Positions 9,536 to 19,393 of a stretch of DNA of 64,000 bases are shown here, piece by piece. Position numbers and translations under genes: made by a program. The DNA comes from Pythium myriotylum. Its lineage: Eukaryota; Oomycota; Peronosporomycetes; Pythiales; Pythiaceae. The DNA lies in assembly GCA_023091665.1 (NCBI GenBank), contig JALJCQ010000016.1, forward strand, positions 1,550,001-1,614,000, written 5' to 3'. The notes beneath the pieces were generated by a model that was not told where the DNA came from, made no database searches, and saw nothing but the letters and a program-made list of their open reading frames with translations. Position 1 is the first letter of the stretch. The number at the start of each line of letters is the position of its first letter.

Positions 9536-11377
9536 ATGGCCGGCTCCACCTCTTCTTCGCTCTTCCGCGTGGGCGACAATGTCCAAGTATGGCGCGTCGT
9601 GCTCATGATCTCGGCGATCGTCTTCTGGGTCGTGATCTTCGAGTACGGCATCCACAAGCTCCAGCACCGCCTCCACAAATACCCCAAGTACCACGAAATG
9701 CTCACCAAGGTCTTCGGTGAGCTCATGATCCTCGGGCTCATCGGTTTCGGGCTCAAGATCATGAAGGAAGTGGGCGACATGGACCCTTACAGTCCCCATG
9801 CGATCGCATTCCAGGCCGCCGATCTCACTATCTTTATCTTGGCCATCGGGCTCGTGATCCAGGCAGCGAGTATTTTCCTCCGCCTTCGACGCAAGAACGT
9901 CCAGGTCGACAAGGCTGAACTCATTTCGACCGAGCATCTCGTCGAGCGTATCGAGAATCTCTACGGTAAAGGGCCTTGGTACCGTGGTCCTTCTCTTCCG
10001 TGTGCAAGTGGGAGCAAGAAGCAGATCACACGCCAGGACGTGGCCGAGGTCGCTAAGATGCGCGTGCTGCGCCACTTGTTCCTCACGACCCATGGGCTCC
10101 CGGAGCTCTTCCCGTTCTCCAAGTATCTGCGCCAGGCGCAGGACAACCAGATCTCACACATGATCGAGGTCAAAGTTCTCATGTGGGCCATTCTGCTGCT
10201 GGTGGCCTGGGGGCTCGAGGCCTTCGCGTCGCTCATTGACGACTATGTCGACGACGGCGATGAAAAATTCGGTATCGTCACGGCGTTTCTCGTCTTCTCG
10301 TGGCTCTGCGTCCTACTCCACATGTTCGTTTGCATCTACTTTGCGAAATCTGTGAAGCGCTTGCTCTCACTCACGATGGGCGGCTCGCAGTCTTTGAGCC
10401 GGCTGGAGCGACTCAGACAACTGGCACAAATGGAGTCGACGAACGTGCGCTTCGAGCACGAACACGCAGCCGACGTCGTCGCGACCATGGAACGCGTGCG
10501 CGAACGCGAACTCGCGAAGAAAGCTCACCGTGGCCGCCTCTGTCTTCGCCGCAAGCCGTCTCCCGATGATCCGGCATCTGAGCCTTCGTCGGTGATCCTG
10601 CTGCCCTACTTCTCGCGCAGCGCCTGGCACTTTTGCGTGATCCTGCTGTTGATGCTGAACGCGTTTTTCTTCGCGCTCTTCTGCCAGTGCGTGCTCTACC
10701 AGATGCGCAAGATCCAGCGAAAGGCCGGCTACGTGTCCATGTGCGTCGTGCCACTACCTCTTCTGGTCAACTTGTTCGTCTTCCAGCCGCGCATGTTCCG
10801 CGACTTTGTGCTCGTATCCTCAATCGTGAGTGTGGACGGTGCAGCACTCGGTGAAGTGATCGACCACTTTACCGAGACCGTGCAACTGCGAGCAGACTTT
10901 GTGCATACCGTGCACGCACACCTCCGTCAGAATCAGCAAACGCTCAATGCGATCGAGAGCGAGCTCGCGCGCCGCGATCGCGGTCGCTGTGGTCTCTTGG
11001 AGGTGGACGAGGTGCGCACGGTGCTGGGAAAATTCGGCTTCCAGCTCTCGTTCTTCCGCTTCAACAGCGTGGCCAAGCTGCTCTTCGACTTGCGCGGCAC
11101 CAAGATCGAGTACAGTCAGGTGATCCGACTGCTGAAGATCGGCGAAGCGGGGCGGAGCCACGAGGCCGACGTCCTTCGTCTTGAAGAGGCAACTGCGAAG
11201 CCAGGTGCCTATACGCGGCAGCAATCGCTTCCGAGTGAGATGCCAGGCCACGAGACGCTGCGACGGACGAATACTACTGTCGCACAGTCGCTCTACCGCG
11301 TCGACTTCGACACAAGACAGTCGGGTGATATCCGCGATAGTGAGAACCCGGACGGAGTCAACTACCTTCGCATGTAA
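9536..11377 (+). CDS. MLO-like multi-pass membrane protein with degenerate EF-hand (copy 2)
   Basis: 613 aa, single exon. ATG 9536 gives the family start MAGSTSSSLFRVGDN. It shares TM1, the HKYPKYHEMLTKVFGELMIL segment, the QAADLTIFILAIGLVIQ membrane helix, the GLPELFPFSKYLRQAQDNQI loop and the late WHF...LMLNAFFFALFCQ block with the other copies. The tail EF-hand loop reads DRGRCGLLEVDE: position 1 Asp, Gly6 and Glu12 remain, but positions 3 and 5 are Gly and Cys, so Ca2+ binding is probably weakened or lost. The central cytosolic linker is shorter than in copies 1 and 4. It is the second gene of the forward pair; the function is presumed similar to MLO family membrane proteins. Confidence 0.72.
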   Translation: MAGSTSSSLFRVGDNVQVWRVVLMISAIVFWVVIFEYGIHKLQHRLHKYPKYHEMLTKVFGELMILGLIGFGLKIMKEVGDMDPYSPHAIAFQAADLTIFILAIGLVIQAASIFLRLRRKNVQVDKAELISTEHLVERIENLYGKGPWYRGPSLPCASGSKKQITRQDVAEVAKMRVLRHLFLTTHGLPELFPFSKYLRQAQDNQISHMIEVKVLMWAILLLVAWGLEAFASLIDDYVDDGDEKFGIVTAFLVFSWLCVLLHMFVCIYFAKSVKRLLSLTMGGSQSLSRLERLRQLAQMESTNVRFEHEHAADVVATMERVRERELAKKAHRGRLCLRRKPSPDDPASEPSSVILLPYFSRSAWHFCVILLLMLNAFFFALFCQCVLYQMRKIQRKAGYVSMCVVPLPLLVNLFVFQPRMFRDFVLVSSIVSVDGAALGEVIDHFTETVQLRADFVHTVHAHLRQNQQTLNAIESELARRDRGRCGLLEVDEVRTVLGKFGFQLSFFRFNSVAKLLFDLRGTKIEYSQVIRLLKIGEAGRSHEADVLRLEEATAKPGAYTRQQSLPSEMPGHETLRRTNTTVAQSLYRVDFDTRQSGDIRDSENPDGVNYLRM

Positions 11378-11497
11378 ACGTCAGCCTGATGGTCAGCTGA
11401 ATCTAGTCAGGGATTGTCCCTTTATATCGGCAATGAGTGACAAACTGTTGCTTGCCATTGCGCCACAAATAGCACTGTTGTGTCTGATCTCCCACTA

Positions 11498-13295
11498 ATG
11501 TGCTATCTGCCTTCTCATTGCCTTATCCCCATTACTGGTATGATGTTGCTCCAGCGGATCGCTCGTGCGTGGAAGGCAATCCAAGTCGAACTCCACGGCC
11601 GGTACTCGATCGCCCGTCTCCGCGAGCTTACGAAATACCAGGCATCTACGAGTCCGTGGCGCATCGTCGCGACGGCCTTCACCATGCCTGTGCCGTGCCT
11701 GCTCTTCGTCATCTTCGTGGACGCGCTGCCGATGCGGCCCATCAGCGTGAGCTTCCACCACCAGACTTTTGGTTTCTGGTTCCGTGGCTTTGCAATCACG
11801 TGGATCATGACGTTTATGGTCGTCGAGCACGTCGGCCAGGTCATCCCGGCGCTTCGGATGCATCGTGTGCGTGGTATGGCCATCTCCGTGACAGTTGGTC
11901 TCGTACTCGATGGAGTAGCCTCCCTTATCTGGAAGTTGATCGGGTACCCGGCACCGTTTCTGATCCAGATATTGACGCCGCCCTGGCTCGTGCCCATGGG
12001 CACGTTGCTCTGGTTCTCGTGGCGTCCCGTGCTCCGCCGCGACGCATCTGCGCGGCACCACCTACTGCGGTACCTCGTCGTCTTTAATTCGCAGTGCGTC
12101 ATCATCCTCACGTACTGCTCCTACAACGCCATATTCAGCCTGCTCTCGGGCTTCCATCAGACGCTCTGGTCTATGGTGCTACCGCCGCTCAAGCTCGTCT
12201 TCCGGAACTGGGTCAAGTACGGGCTCCGCGAAAGCACCGACATTGCGCCGACCATGATCATCTTCAACGTTGACGTCTTCCACGCCATGTTCGTCTCACT
12301 CACGATGCAGCAGGCCACGAGCCGCGGTTCGATTGCGGTCATTGTCTCGGTGGATCTCTTCCAGATCTTGATTTCTCTGAGCGAGGTCAAACAGCTTTTC
12401 CTCGAGATCCGGCGACTCGCAACAAAGTCCAAGACCATCAAGGTCTCGAAAATGCGAACGGCATTTGCAGAGTACACACTCACGTTGTTGGAAGCGAATG
12501 GGAACGTCTGTCGCCAGCTCGAAAAGGCTGACAAAGGATCTGTTCGACAGTCAACTCGCACACGACTGAGTCTCATAAAGAAGCTCAGCCGCAAGGCACT
12601 CAGTCTCAAGAAACAGCCGTCCAAGTACATCATTGACACTGCCGCTGGTGAGGCACCCAGGGTCTCTCCGTTAGAACCGAGAATCAACCAGCCGTCGAGC
12701 GACCACTCGTTGCTTTGCGAGATCGAGATCCTCGACGCCAAGATCCTTCGTCGCATGCTCAAACTCCTGCGTATGGTCGAGTTTTACATCCTCATCGAGT
12801 TCGTCGAAGTGATCATGGCCATCGTCTATTGTACGTCTCCCTAAGTCTACATGATGCTAAGTAGCGTCGACTCACGAAGCTTTCCATAGCTACATACTTG
12901 CTCGTGCTGTCATTCCTGGACAACCGCGTCTATTACATGCAGTTCCGGGATCTTTCGGCAGCTCAATTGCGCTCCACCGCGGCCAGCGTCGCCGAGTACG
13001 CCGCACTTGAGATGCTTTCGTTCTTGCTGCTCTACGCCGCGTTGCGCGTGCGCATGCCGGGGCTTTCGCCGCTCAAGCAACTTGGGTTTGTGCTCAATCG
13101 CCACATGTACATGGCCCATACAACGCTCGTCATGTGGGTTTTCTTCGTTGCACAAATCCCGCTCGTGCATCTCGGTGCGTATTCATCCTGTGTGTTGCAT
13201 TCTGTTTTGCGAAGCGACGACTTCATGCTATGCACGTAGGATCGGACTTCACGTTCCGCTTCGACTGGAGCAACAAGGCAGCTCCTCACACGTGA
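11498..13295 (+). CDS. Oomycete multi-pass membrane protein, three exons, function unknown
   Basis: Exons 11498-12830, 12890-13174 and 13240-13295; introns 12831-12889 (donor GTACGT, acceptor CATAG) and 13175-13239 (donor GTGCGT, acceptor CGTAG). Both splices restore frame and end in HLG-SDFTFRFDWSNKAAPHT. The protein has about 8-10 hydrophobic segments and begins with a conserved-looking block (RAWKAIQVELHGRYSI...PWRIVATAFTMPVPCLLF). I recall a large oomycete-specific membrane family with a similar N-terminus, but its function is not known to me. In-frame ATGs also occur at 11540 and 11543, and either could be the start. It sits inside the MLO-like cluster, and its stop is 1 nt from the stop of the convergent gene at 13297. 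Confidence 0.7.
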
Positions 13296-13296
13296 C

Positions 13297-15102
13297 CTAC
13301 AAGCGAACGTACTGTACGCTGAGGTCGTCGTCCGCAGTGTTGGACTCCTTTGAGTCGAGTCGGAAAAGAGCGCGAGCGTCCTCTGCTGTCGTGTTGCGAA
13401 GTGCATCATCGGACTCGAAGCCAGTGCTGTCTCCAGGGAGAGAAGACAACGACACAGTCACGCTGCTCCGCCTCTGGTGGCCAAGCAGTCGCAGAACTTG
13501 CCTGTAGTCGACAAGTGTGCCGTGCAAATCGAACAGCAGTTTGGCGAGGCCGTTGAAGCGGAAGTAAGACAGCTCGAGCCCGAAGGCGTTGAGCACGAGT
13601 CGTCGCTCCTCGATTTCGATATGCCCCGTTTTATTGGAGTCACAAGTCGCCAATGCCTTGTCTAGATCCGCGAGCGTCTTCTGCTCGTGTTCCAACTGCT
13701 TGAGCATGGCCTCTGTAAAGCGAGCTCGTAGCGTCACGGTCTCTCGAAAATGGTCGATGACTTCGCCCAAGGCCACGTCATCCACGCGCACAATCGAGGC
13801 CACGAGAATGAAGTCACGCAGGATTCGCGGTTGCAAGACGATGGCGTTGACAAGTAGAGGTAGTGGCACGAGAATGGCGGGCACGATGCCGACGCGGTCG
13901 TAGATTTGGCGCATCTGGAACACGACGCACTGGCAAAAGAGTGCAAAGTAGAACGCGTTGAGCATGAGCGAGAAGATGACGCAAAAATGCCACATACGCC
14001 GAGAGAAGAAGGCCACGCTGATGTACGAGCGAGGAGCCGCAGGAGGTGGGGCGGTGTGCGGCGCTTGAAACAGAGTCGCAGCCTTGGATTTGAGAAGCGT
14101 TCGCACGCGATGGTGGTTATGAGTGTGCTGTGCCTCGCGCACGATCTCCATTTGGACGATCGTGTCGCTCGCAGAGATGCTGCCTTGTTGAGCCGCTGAT
14201 TCTCTCTCCTCGTCGGCGATTTGACGCAGACAAGCAATTCGCTCGGCACGAGACTTCCTTCGTTGGCCATTCGTGGCTGCACGAAGGAGTTGACCTATCG
14301 CCCACGAAAAGTACGCGCTAATGAATTCGTTGATCACTACCAAAAGCCACGAGAATGTGGCGAAGGCCACAGTGATCGCGTAGTGCGTCTTCATACCCGA
14401 GCGGGCTTCGACAATCGATGCCAAGACCAGGAGGCCCCACGCGACAAGCAGCAGGCACATCCACGTCGAGATCTTGGCCTCAATCATGTGCGAGATCTCG
14501 TTATCCTGGGCCTGGCGGAGGTACTTGGAGAACGGGAAGAGTTCCGGGAGATCATAGGTCGTGAGGAACAAGTGGCGAAGCATCCGAACACGAGCGACGG
14601 CTGAGAAATCGCGCGCGTGGAGAGCCCGAGACTTTCGTCCCCAACTTCTACTGAGACATCCCATCCCAGGCTTTTGTCGATTCTCCATCCTCTGCACGAG
14701 GTACTGCGTGGAAACGAGCTCGGCTTTATCTGTTTGAACATTGTTGCGGCGCAGACGGAGGAAAATCACGAGCGCTTGAAGCACGAGACCAATCGCGAGA
14801 AGGAAAATCGTGAGGTCGGCAGCCTGGAAGGCGATCATGGGCTTGCCATACGCGTCGAGACTCGTGACTTCCTTGAGGATCTTAATACCAAGACCGATGA
14901 GTCCTAAGATCATGAGCTCGCCAAATATCTTGGTCATCATCTCATGGTATTTGGGGTACTTGTGGAGGTGGTGCTCGAGCTTGTGGAGCAAATGCTCGAG
15001 GACCATAATGCAGAAGACGAGAACGGAGACCATCCCGAAGACCCGAGAGAGCTCGACATTGTCGCCCACGCGGAAAAGCGAGCCGCTGCCGTCTCCAGCC
15101 AT
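13297..15102 (-). CDS. MLO-like multi-pass membrane protein with EF-hand-like tail (copy 3)
   Basis: 601 aa, single exon. The start at 15102 (MAGDGSGSLFRVGDN) is set by alignment with the paralogues; the open frame upstream has only a GTG. It keeps the HKLEHHLHKYPKYHEMMTK-FGELMIL core, the QAADLTIFLLAIGL helix, the FSKYLRQAQDNEISHMIE loop and the WHFCVIFSLMLNAFYFALFC block. The EF-hand loop DSNKTGHIEIEE is canonical at positions 1, 3, 5, 6 and 12. The gene converges on the three-exon membrane gene with only 1 nt between stop codons, so the transcripts must overlap antisense at their 3' ends. Confidence 0.72.
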   Translation of the reverse strand: MAGDGSGSLFRVGDNVELSRVFGMVSVLVFCIMVLEHLLHKLEHHLHKYPKYHEMMTKIFGELMILGLIGLGIKILKEVTSLDAYGKPMIAFQAADLTIFLLAIGLVLQALVIFLRLRRNNVQTDKAELVSTQYLVQRMENRQKPGMGCLSRSWGRKSRALHARDFSAVARVRMLRHLFLTTYDLPELFPFSKYLRQAQDNEISHMIEAKISTWMCLLLVAWGLLVLASIVEARSGMKTHYAITVAFATFSWLLVVINEFISAYFSWAIGQLLRAATNGQRRKSRAERIACLRQIADEERESAAQQGSISASDTIVQMEIVREAQHTHNHHRVRTLLKSKAATLFQAPHTAPPPAAPRSYISVAFFSRRMWHFCVIFSLMLNAFYFALFCQCVVFQMRQIYDRVGIVPAILVPLPLLVNAIVLQPRILRDFILVASIVRVDDVALGEVIDHFRETVTLRARFTEAMLKQLEHEQKTLADLDKALATCDSNKTGHIEIEERRLVLNAFGLELSYFRFNGLAKLLFDLHGTLVDYRQVLRLLGHQRRSSVTVSLSSLPGDSTGFESDDALRNTTAEDARALFRLDSKESNTADDDLSVQYVRL

Positions 15103-15264
15103 GTGGAGGAAGCAACCGGAAATGAAGACTGAGGACAAGTCCACGAGGATGTTGATTGAAAGACTAAATTAATACTGATATAGGATTGGGTTGCGCTCAA
15201 AATCTCGCGATTACTGTCCTCACCACAACCAAACAACTAGATGTCTTTTTACTCGATTCATCCA

Positions 15265-17256
15265 TTACATCTGCAAGTAGTCGGCACTGATGGGAGTTGG
15301 TAGGGTACTTCGCGGTGAGACCTGGTCTGGTTCGTCCCAGTCCATGTGATAGAGCGAGGCAGCGGCGCTGGACTTTGCTCGCAGCAGCTGGGAACGGTTC
15401 CCGCTGGATGTCGGTTCGTCTGGAGTCGTGGCGTTCGCAGGGTCGAAGGTCAAGAATGTGGATGTGAGTCGCAATTCGCCGTTCTCTCCGCTGTTGTGTG
15501 CCGAGTTGTTGGCGAAAAAACTATTATCCGAGTGGTTGGCGAAGAGGCGCACCTCGCTGGTGCGTCCGAGCTCCAGTAACCTCAGCACCTGGGCGTACTC
15601 AATTTTGATACCGTTGAGGTCGAAGAGTAATTTCGCGACGCTGTTGAAGCGAAAGTAGGACAGTTTGAAGCCGAACCGATTCAACACGAGTCGCACTTCT
15701 TCGGACTCCAGGAAACCGCTCTTGGTCGTGTCTCGGCTTTCAAACTCGTTCTGGATATCGGTGATGGTCTGATTCGCTGACTCCAGGTACGCGTGGACGA
15801 TCCGCACAAAGCTGGCGCGGAGCTGGACTGTCTCGGTAAAGTGGTCAATGACGTCGCCCAGCGCTGTGTCGTCGACACGGATAATCGAAGATACGAGGAT
15901 GAAGTTGCGAAGGATGCGCGGCTGGAAAACGAACATGTTGACGATAAGCGGCACCGGAATGAAACACATGACAGCCAAGCCGAACTCGTGGTAGATAGGT
16001 CGCATCTGGTAGATGATGCATTGGCAAAAGAGCGCGACGTAGAACGCGTTGAGCATGAGCGTTGACATGATGGTAAAATGCCAAGCCTTGCGGGAGAACC
16101 AGCGCAAGTGGATGCGAGGCCCTTGGGTCGGGGTCTTATTCTCTCTTGACTCTCGCCCGATCTCTTCCAGGAAGATCTCGTTCTTTGGGTCCGGCTTCAG
16201 AAAGCACGAGCACAAGCTACGGAAGCACGCTGCCAAGAGCTGGAAGCCCGTGTCGTGCGTTCTATGTTTGCGCTTGTTGCTCTTGGTCCGCTCGTGTTGG
16301 CGCACGGCTTCCATGATGGCAATTGCATCGGCCGCGAGTTCACGGCTCATGGCCTGCGCCTCGTGGTCCGCGATCTCGTTCAGGTACAAGTAGCGATTTG
16401 CACGATGAGTACCGTCGACGGCAGCGCTGAGTAGCTCTTCGATTGCCCAGGTGAAATAAAACGTGATCGCGGCGTGGAGCACGACCGAGAGCCACGAGAA
16501 TACGAGAAAGACCACGACGATCGAGTAGTTCTCGGTCCAGTGTTCTTCGGCGAGCTGCGACGCCGCGTCAAGGCCCCAGGCGACGAGTAGCAGCATGATC
16601 CACATCGACATCTCCACCTCGATCATGTGGGAAATCTGGTTGTCCTGTGCCTGGCGTAGGTACTTGGAGAACGGGAAAAGTTCGGGGAGCCCGTACGACT
16701 TGATGAAAAAGTGGCGCAAGATGCGCATCTGCGCGACCTCCGGGATGTCGGCCTTGGTGATTTTTTTGCGGTTCTGGCTGCGCATGTACGTGAACATCGC
16801 CGAGAACTCGACAAACCACGTGGGCAACCCAGTCTGCGCCATGAGATCCACAAGGTGCTGCGTCGAGATGAGCTCGGCCTTGTCGACCTGGATATTCTTC
16901 CTCCGCATGCGCAGAAACACGATAATCGCCTGGAGGATCAGCGCGATGGCCACGAGAAATACTGTAATATCGGCGGCTTGGAACGCGATCATGGACTGGC
17001 TGTACCAGTCGAGGCTCGTGAGCTCTTTCAGAATCTTGATGCCCAAACCGATGAGCCCTAGGATCATGAGCTCGCCAAAGACCTTGGTCATCATCTCGTG
17101 GTACTTGGGGTACTTGTGGAGGTGATGCTCGAGCTTGTGGACGAGTCGCTCGAAGATCATGATGACGACCACAAGGATCGAGACCATAGCGAGCACGCGC
17201 GAGAGATCGACATTGTCACCGACGCGGAAGACCGAGCCGCTCGTGCCGCCAGCCAT
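15265..17256 (-). CDS. MLO-like multi-pass membrane protein with EF-hand-like tail (copy 4)
   Basis: 663 aa, single exon, start at 17256 (MAGGTSGSVFRVGDN). It is closest to copy 1 (7013): same length class, same long linker with the KRKHRTHDTGFQL segment, the same RIHLRWFSRKAWHF entry to the late helices and the same EF-hand loop (DTTKSGFLESEE, canonical ligands). The tail is Ser/Asn rich and ends ADYLQM. Together with copy 3 it forms the reverse pair of a head-to-tail, mirror-like cluster. The spacing to copy 3 is only 162 bp. Confidence 0.74.
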   Translation of the reverse strand: MAGGTSGSVFRVGDNVDLSRVLAMVSILVVVIMIFERLVHKLEHHLHKYPKYHEMMTKVFGELMILGLIGLGIKILKELTSLDWYSQSMIAFQAADITVFLVAIALILQAIIVFLRMRRKNIQVDKAELISTQHLVDLMAQTGLPTWFVEFSAMFTYMRSQNRKKITKADIPEVAQMRILRHFFIKSYGLPELFPFSKYLRQAQDNQISHMIEVEMSMWIMLLLVAWGLDAASQLAEEHWTENYSIVVVFLVFSWLSVVLHAAITFYFTWAIEELLSAAVDGTHRANRYLYLNEIADHEAQAMSRELAADAIAIMEAVRQHERTKSNKRKHRTHDTGFQLLAACFRSLCSCFLKPDPKNEIFLEEIGRESRENKTPTQGPRIHLRWFSRKAWHFTIMSTLMLNAFYVALFCQCIIYQMRPIYHEFGLAVMCFIPVPLIVNMFVFQPRILRNFILVSSIIRVDDTALGDVIDHFTETVQLRASFVRIVHAYLESANQTITDIQNEFESRDTTKSGFLESEEVRLVLNRFGFKLSYFRFNSVAKLLFDLNGIKIEYAQVLRLLELGRTSEVRLFANHSDNSFFANNSAHNSGENGELRLTSTFLTFDPANATTPDEPTSSGNRSQLLRAKSSAAASLYHMDWDEPDQVSPRSTLPTPISADYLQM

Positions 17257-18035
17257 GGTTCCCGCACGGTCTCACTTCCTGTGCGTCGGCGTCTTCTGGC
17301 GGTTGCTGAAGTGAAAAAAAAGACCCGTGAGCATGGCCACGTCTTGTCGGGAGAGGCAAGAGAGCGCTGTTAATTTTTCGGAAGAGACAGCCCCCACGCC
17401 AGAAGTGGCCAGTGCTGCGCTGTCCCGATAAATGGGTACACGTGGGTTGGTAGCTTCGCGCCAAGTGGGTCGCGACTGAATCCACCATCGACGAGTTGTG
17501 AGGCTCCCACCCACCCACCCACCCAAACCCAGTCTTCGGACAGAGAGACTGCCTCCGCCGACAGAGCGAGCGAGAGAGAGAGAGAGACCGTGCGCGTCAA
17601 CTGACTCAATCCCATTGAACTCGTCGAGTCTGCACTGTCTCAGCCCTCGCCTCGCGCTCAGTCTGCCGTTGACCCCACCGCGTCAGCCACTTCACCACGG
17701 CCTCTTTTTTTTTAATCAGCAACCTTGCGACATCATGAAAGAGGAAGCCCCACAGAGCGTTCCTTCTCCCTCTCATGGCCTTCCCTTCTCCATCCTGTCG
17801 CACCAACTTGTCTTTCTGGTTCCCCTCAAGTCACAGATTAGCCTCTTGTCCCTTTTCGAGAATTAGTATCTTTCCGTACTAAGGTACTACAACATACTAA
17901 TTTTCCCTACATCACCATCACTCTAAAACCAGTATCTCTACCGGTACGTATACGCCCACCCCAGTCCCCGTCCCTTCATCCAGATTCCCCTTCCGACGAG
18001 CCATCTCCGATCCACCGCCACCGCGCGCTCTCTCC
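17257..18035. other. Divergent promoter region with simple repeats
   Basis: It lies between the start codons of MLO-like copy 4 (minus) and the TPR-TMEM33 gene (plus). It holds a CCAC-type repeat at about 17510-17527, a short GA tract at about 17570-17586 and a TACCGGTA-like motif at about 17939. No gene was seen. Confidence 0.6.
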
Positions 18036-19310
18036 ATGGCCGCCGAGCAAGCCAAAGACCGCGGCAACCGCGCGTTCGCCGCCGGCAACTTCCGCGAGGC
18101 CGTCGCCGCGTTCTCCGAGGCCATCGCGCTCCACGCGCGCCACGCAGACGAGCCGGCCGCCAAGCTCCACGTCTACTACTCGAACCGCTCGGCCTCGCAT
18201 CTCAAGCTCGGCGACGGCGACGCCGCGCTCGCCGATGCCGAGCAGTGCGTCGCGTTGAAGCGCGACTGGGCCAAGGGGTACTCGCGCAAGGGCGCGGCGC
18301 TGCACTTTCTCGGCCGCTACACGGACGCGTTCCGCGCGTACAAGGACGGCCTCAAGGTCGAGCCGTCGAACGCCGCGCTGCTCGAAGGGCTCCAGGCCGT
18401 GCAGATGCGCATCAACCCACCGGCAGGCTCGACGCCGTCGCCGGCCAGCGCGACAGCGAGAGCGCCGCCGTCGGCCGCTAACAAGACGCTGCGCCAGTTT
18501 GTCGCCGGCGACAAGACCTCGCTCTTCCAGTTTCTGCAGTTTGCGCTGCGCTCGCTGCTGCTCGCCAACTTTGTCTTGTACTGGCTGCCGCTCGTGGTCT
18601 CGAGCGAGTTTGCGTTCTCGTCGTTTTTCAAGATCGCGCTCTTTAATTATCTGAGCTACTTGCTCTTCACGCACGGCCGTCCGCAGTGGAACGCCGCCTA
18701 TGGCCAGCGCCTCGTGCTCGACCCGACCGTGCAGTCGTTCTTCTACTGCCTCGTCTTCTGGGTCTCGGCGCCCTACGGACTCGCCATGGTGCCCGTGCTG
18801 CTCGTCGAGATGGTCCACCTCGTCGCTTACCTCGGCAGCCTTCTCCAAGTGCTCAAGCTCGACAACTTGCCCGTCGTGCACACGATCACGACCAAGGCGC
18901 TGCTGCCGCTCACGGCCGCGATCATCGGCGACCCGACGTTCCCGAACCTGCCTTCGCAGTCCAAGTGGGCCAAGCTCTACCACCGCGTGCCGCAGGTCGC
19001 CGCCAACGTCGAGGTCGCCATCGGCATCGCGCTGCTCGTCGAGATGCTCACGCCCGCGCGCAACTTCCTGCTCACCATGCTCTTCTGGCAGCAGCTGCGC
19101 GTGCGCTACATGATCTCGCCGCCGCTGCAGGACGCCTTCCGCAACGTCAACGCCAGCATCCTCCGCCTCACAACCCATCCGCGGTGCCCAGCGATCGTTG
19201 GCACGCTCTACGCCAAGATCCAGGCCTTTGCTATCAGTATGACCGAGATCCAGCAGCCGGGCGCTGGCGGCGCCGCCGCTGGAGCGCGTCCACGATGCAC
19301 CATCATGTAG
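18036..19310 (+). CDS. TPR-TMEM33 (Pom33/Kr-h1) fusion protein with C-terminal CaaX motif
   Basis: 424 aa, single exon. Residues 1-125 hold three TPR units of the STI1/co-chaperone type (AKDRGNRAFAAGNFREAV...YYSNRSASHLKLG...AKGYSRKGAALHFLG). After a Ser/Ala/Pro linker, residues about 165-400 match the TMEM33/Pom33 membrane family: several hydrophobic helices, RLVLDPTVQSFFYCLVFW, MVPVLLVEMVHLVAYL and the closing FWQQLRVRYMISPP block. TMEM33 family proteins shape ER tubules and the nuclear envelope. The protein ends in CTIM, a good CaaX box predicting farnesylation. A TPR on the same chain suggests docking of Hsp70/Hsp90 or another client at the ER membrane. It converges on the CHD-type gene with 83 bp between stops. 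Confidence 0.82.
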   Translation: MAAEQAKDRGNRAFAAGNFREAVAAFSEAIALHARHADEPAAKLHVYYSNRSASHLKLGDGDAALADAEQCVALKRDWAKGYSRKGAALHFLGRYTDAFRAYKDGLKVEPSNAALLEGLQAVQMRINPPAGSTPSPASATARAPPSAANKTLRQFVAGDKTSLFQFLQFALRSLLLANFVLYWLPLVVSSEFAFSSFFKIALFNYLSYLLFTHGRPQWNAAYGQRLVLDPTVQSFFYCLVFWVSAPYGLAMVPVLLVEMVHLVAYLGSLLQVLKLDNLPVVHTITTKALLPLTAAIIGDPTFPNLPSQSKWAKLYHRVPQVAANVEVAIGIALLVEMLTPARNFLLTMLFWQQLRVRYMISPPLQDAFRNVNASILRLTTHPRCPAIVGTLYAKIQAFAISMTEIQQPGAGGAAAGARPRCTIM

Positions 19311-19393
19311 ACCAAGTGGAAGACGAGAGACCGTTAGCCTGTGCCCGTAGAACGCTCATAACATTACCGCTTTTGCCTTGTTTCCTATCGAGT

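Noticed and set aside
17976..19178. 400-aa open frame antisense to the TPR-TMEM33 gene
   Set aside because: Composition is Glu/Arg/Gly rich as expected for the antisense of a GC-rich coding region. The sense strand has recognisable domains.
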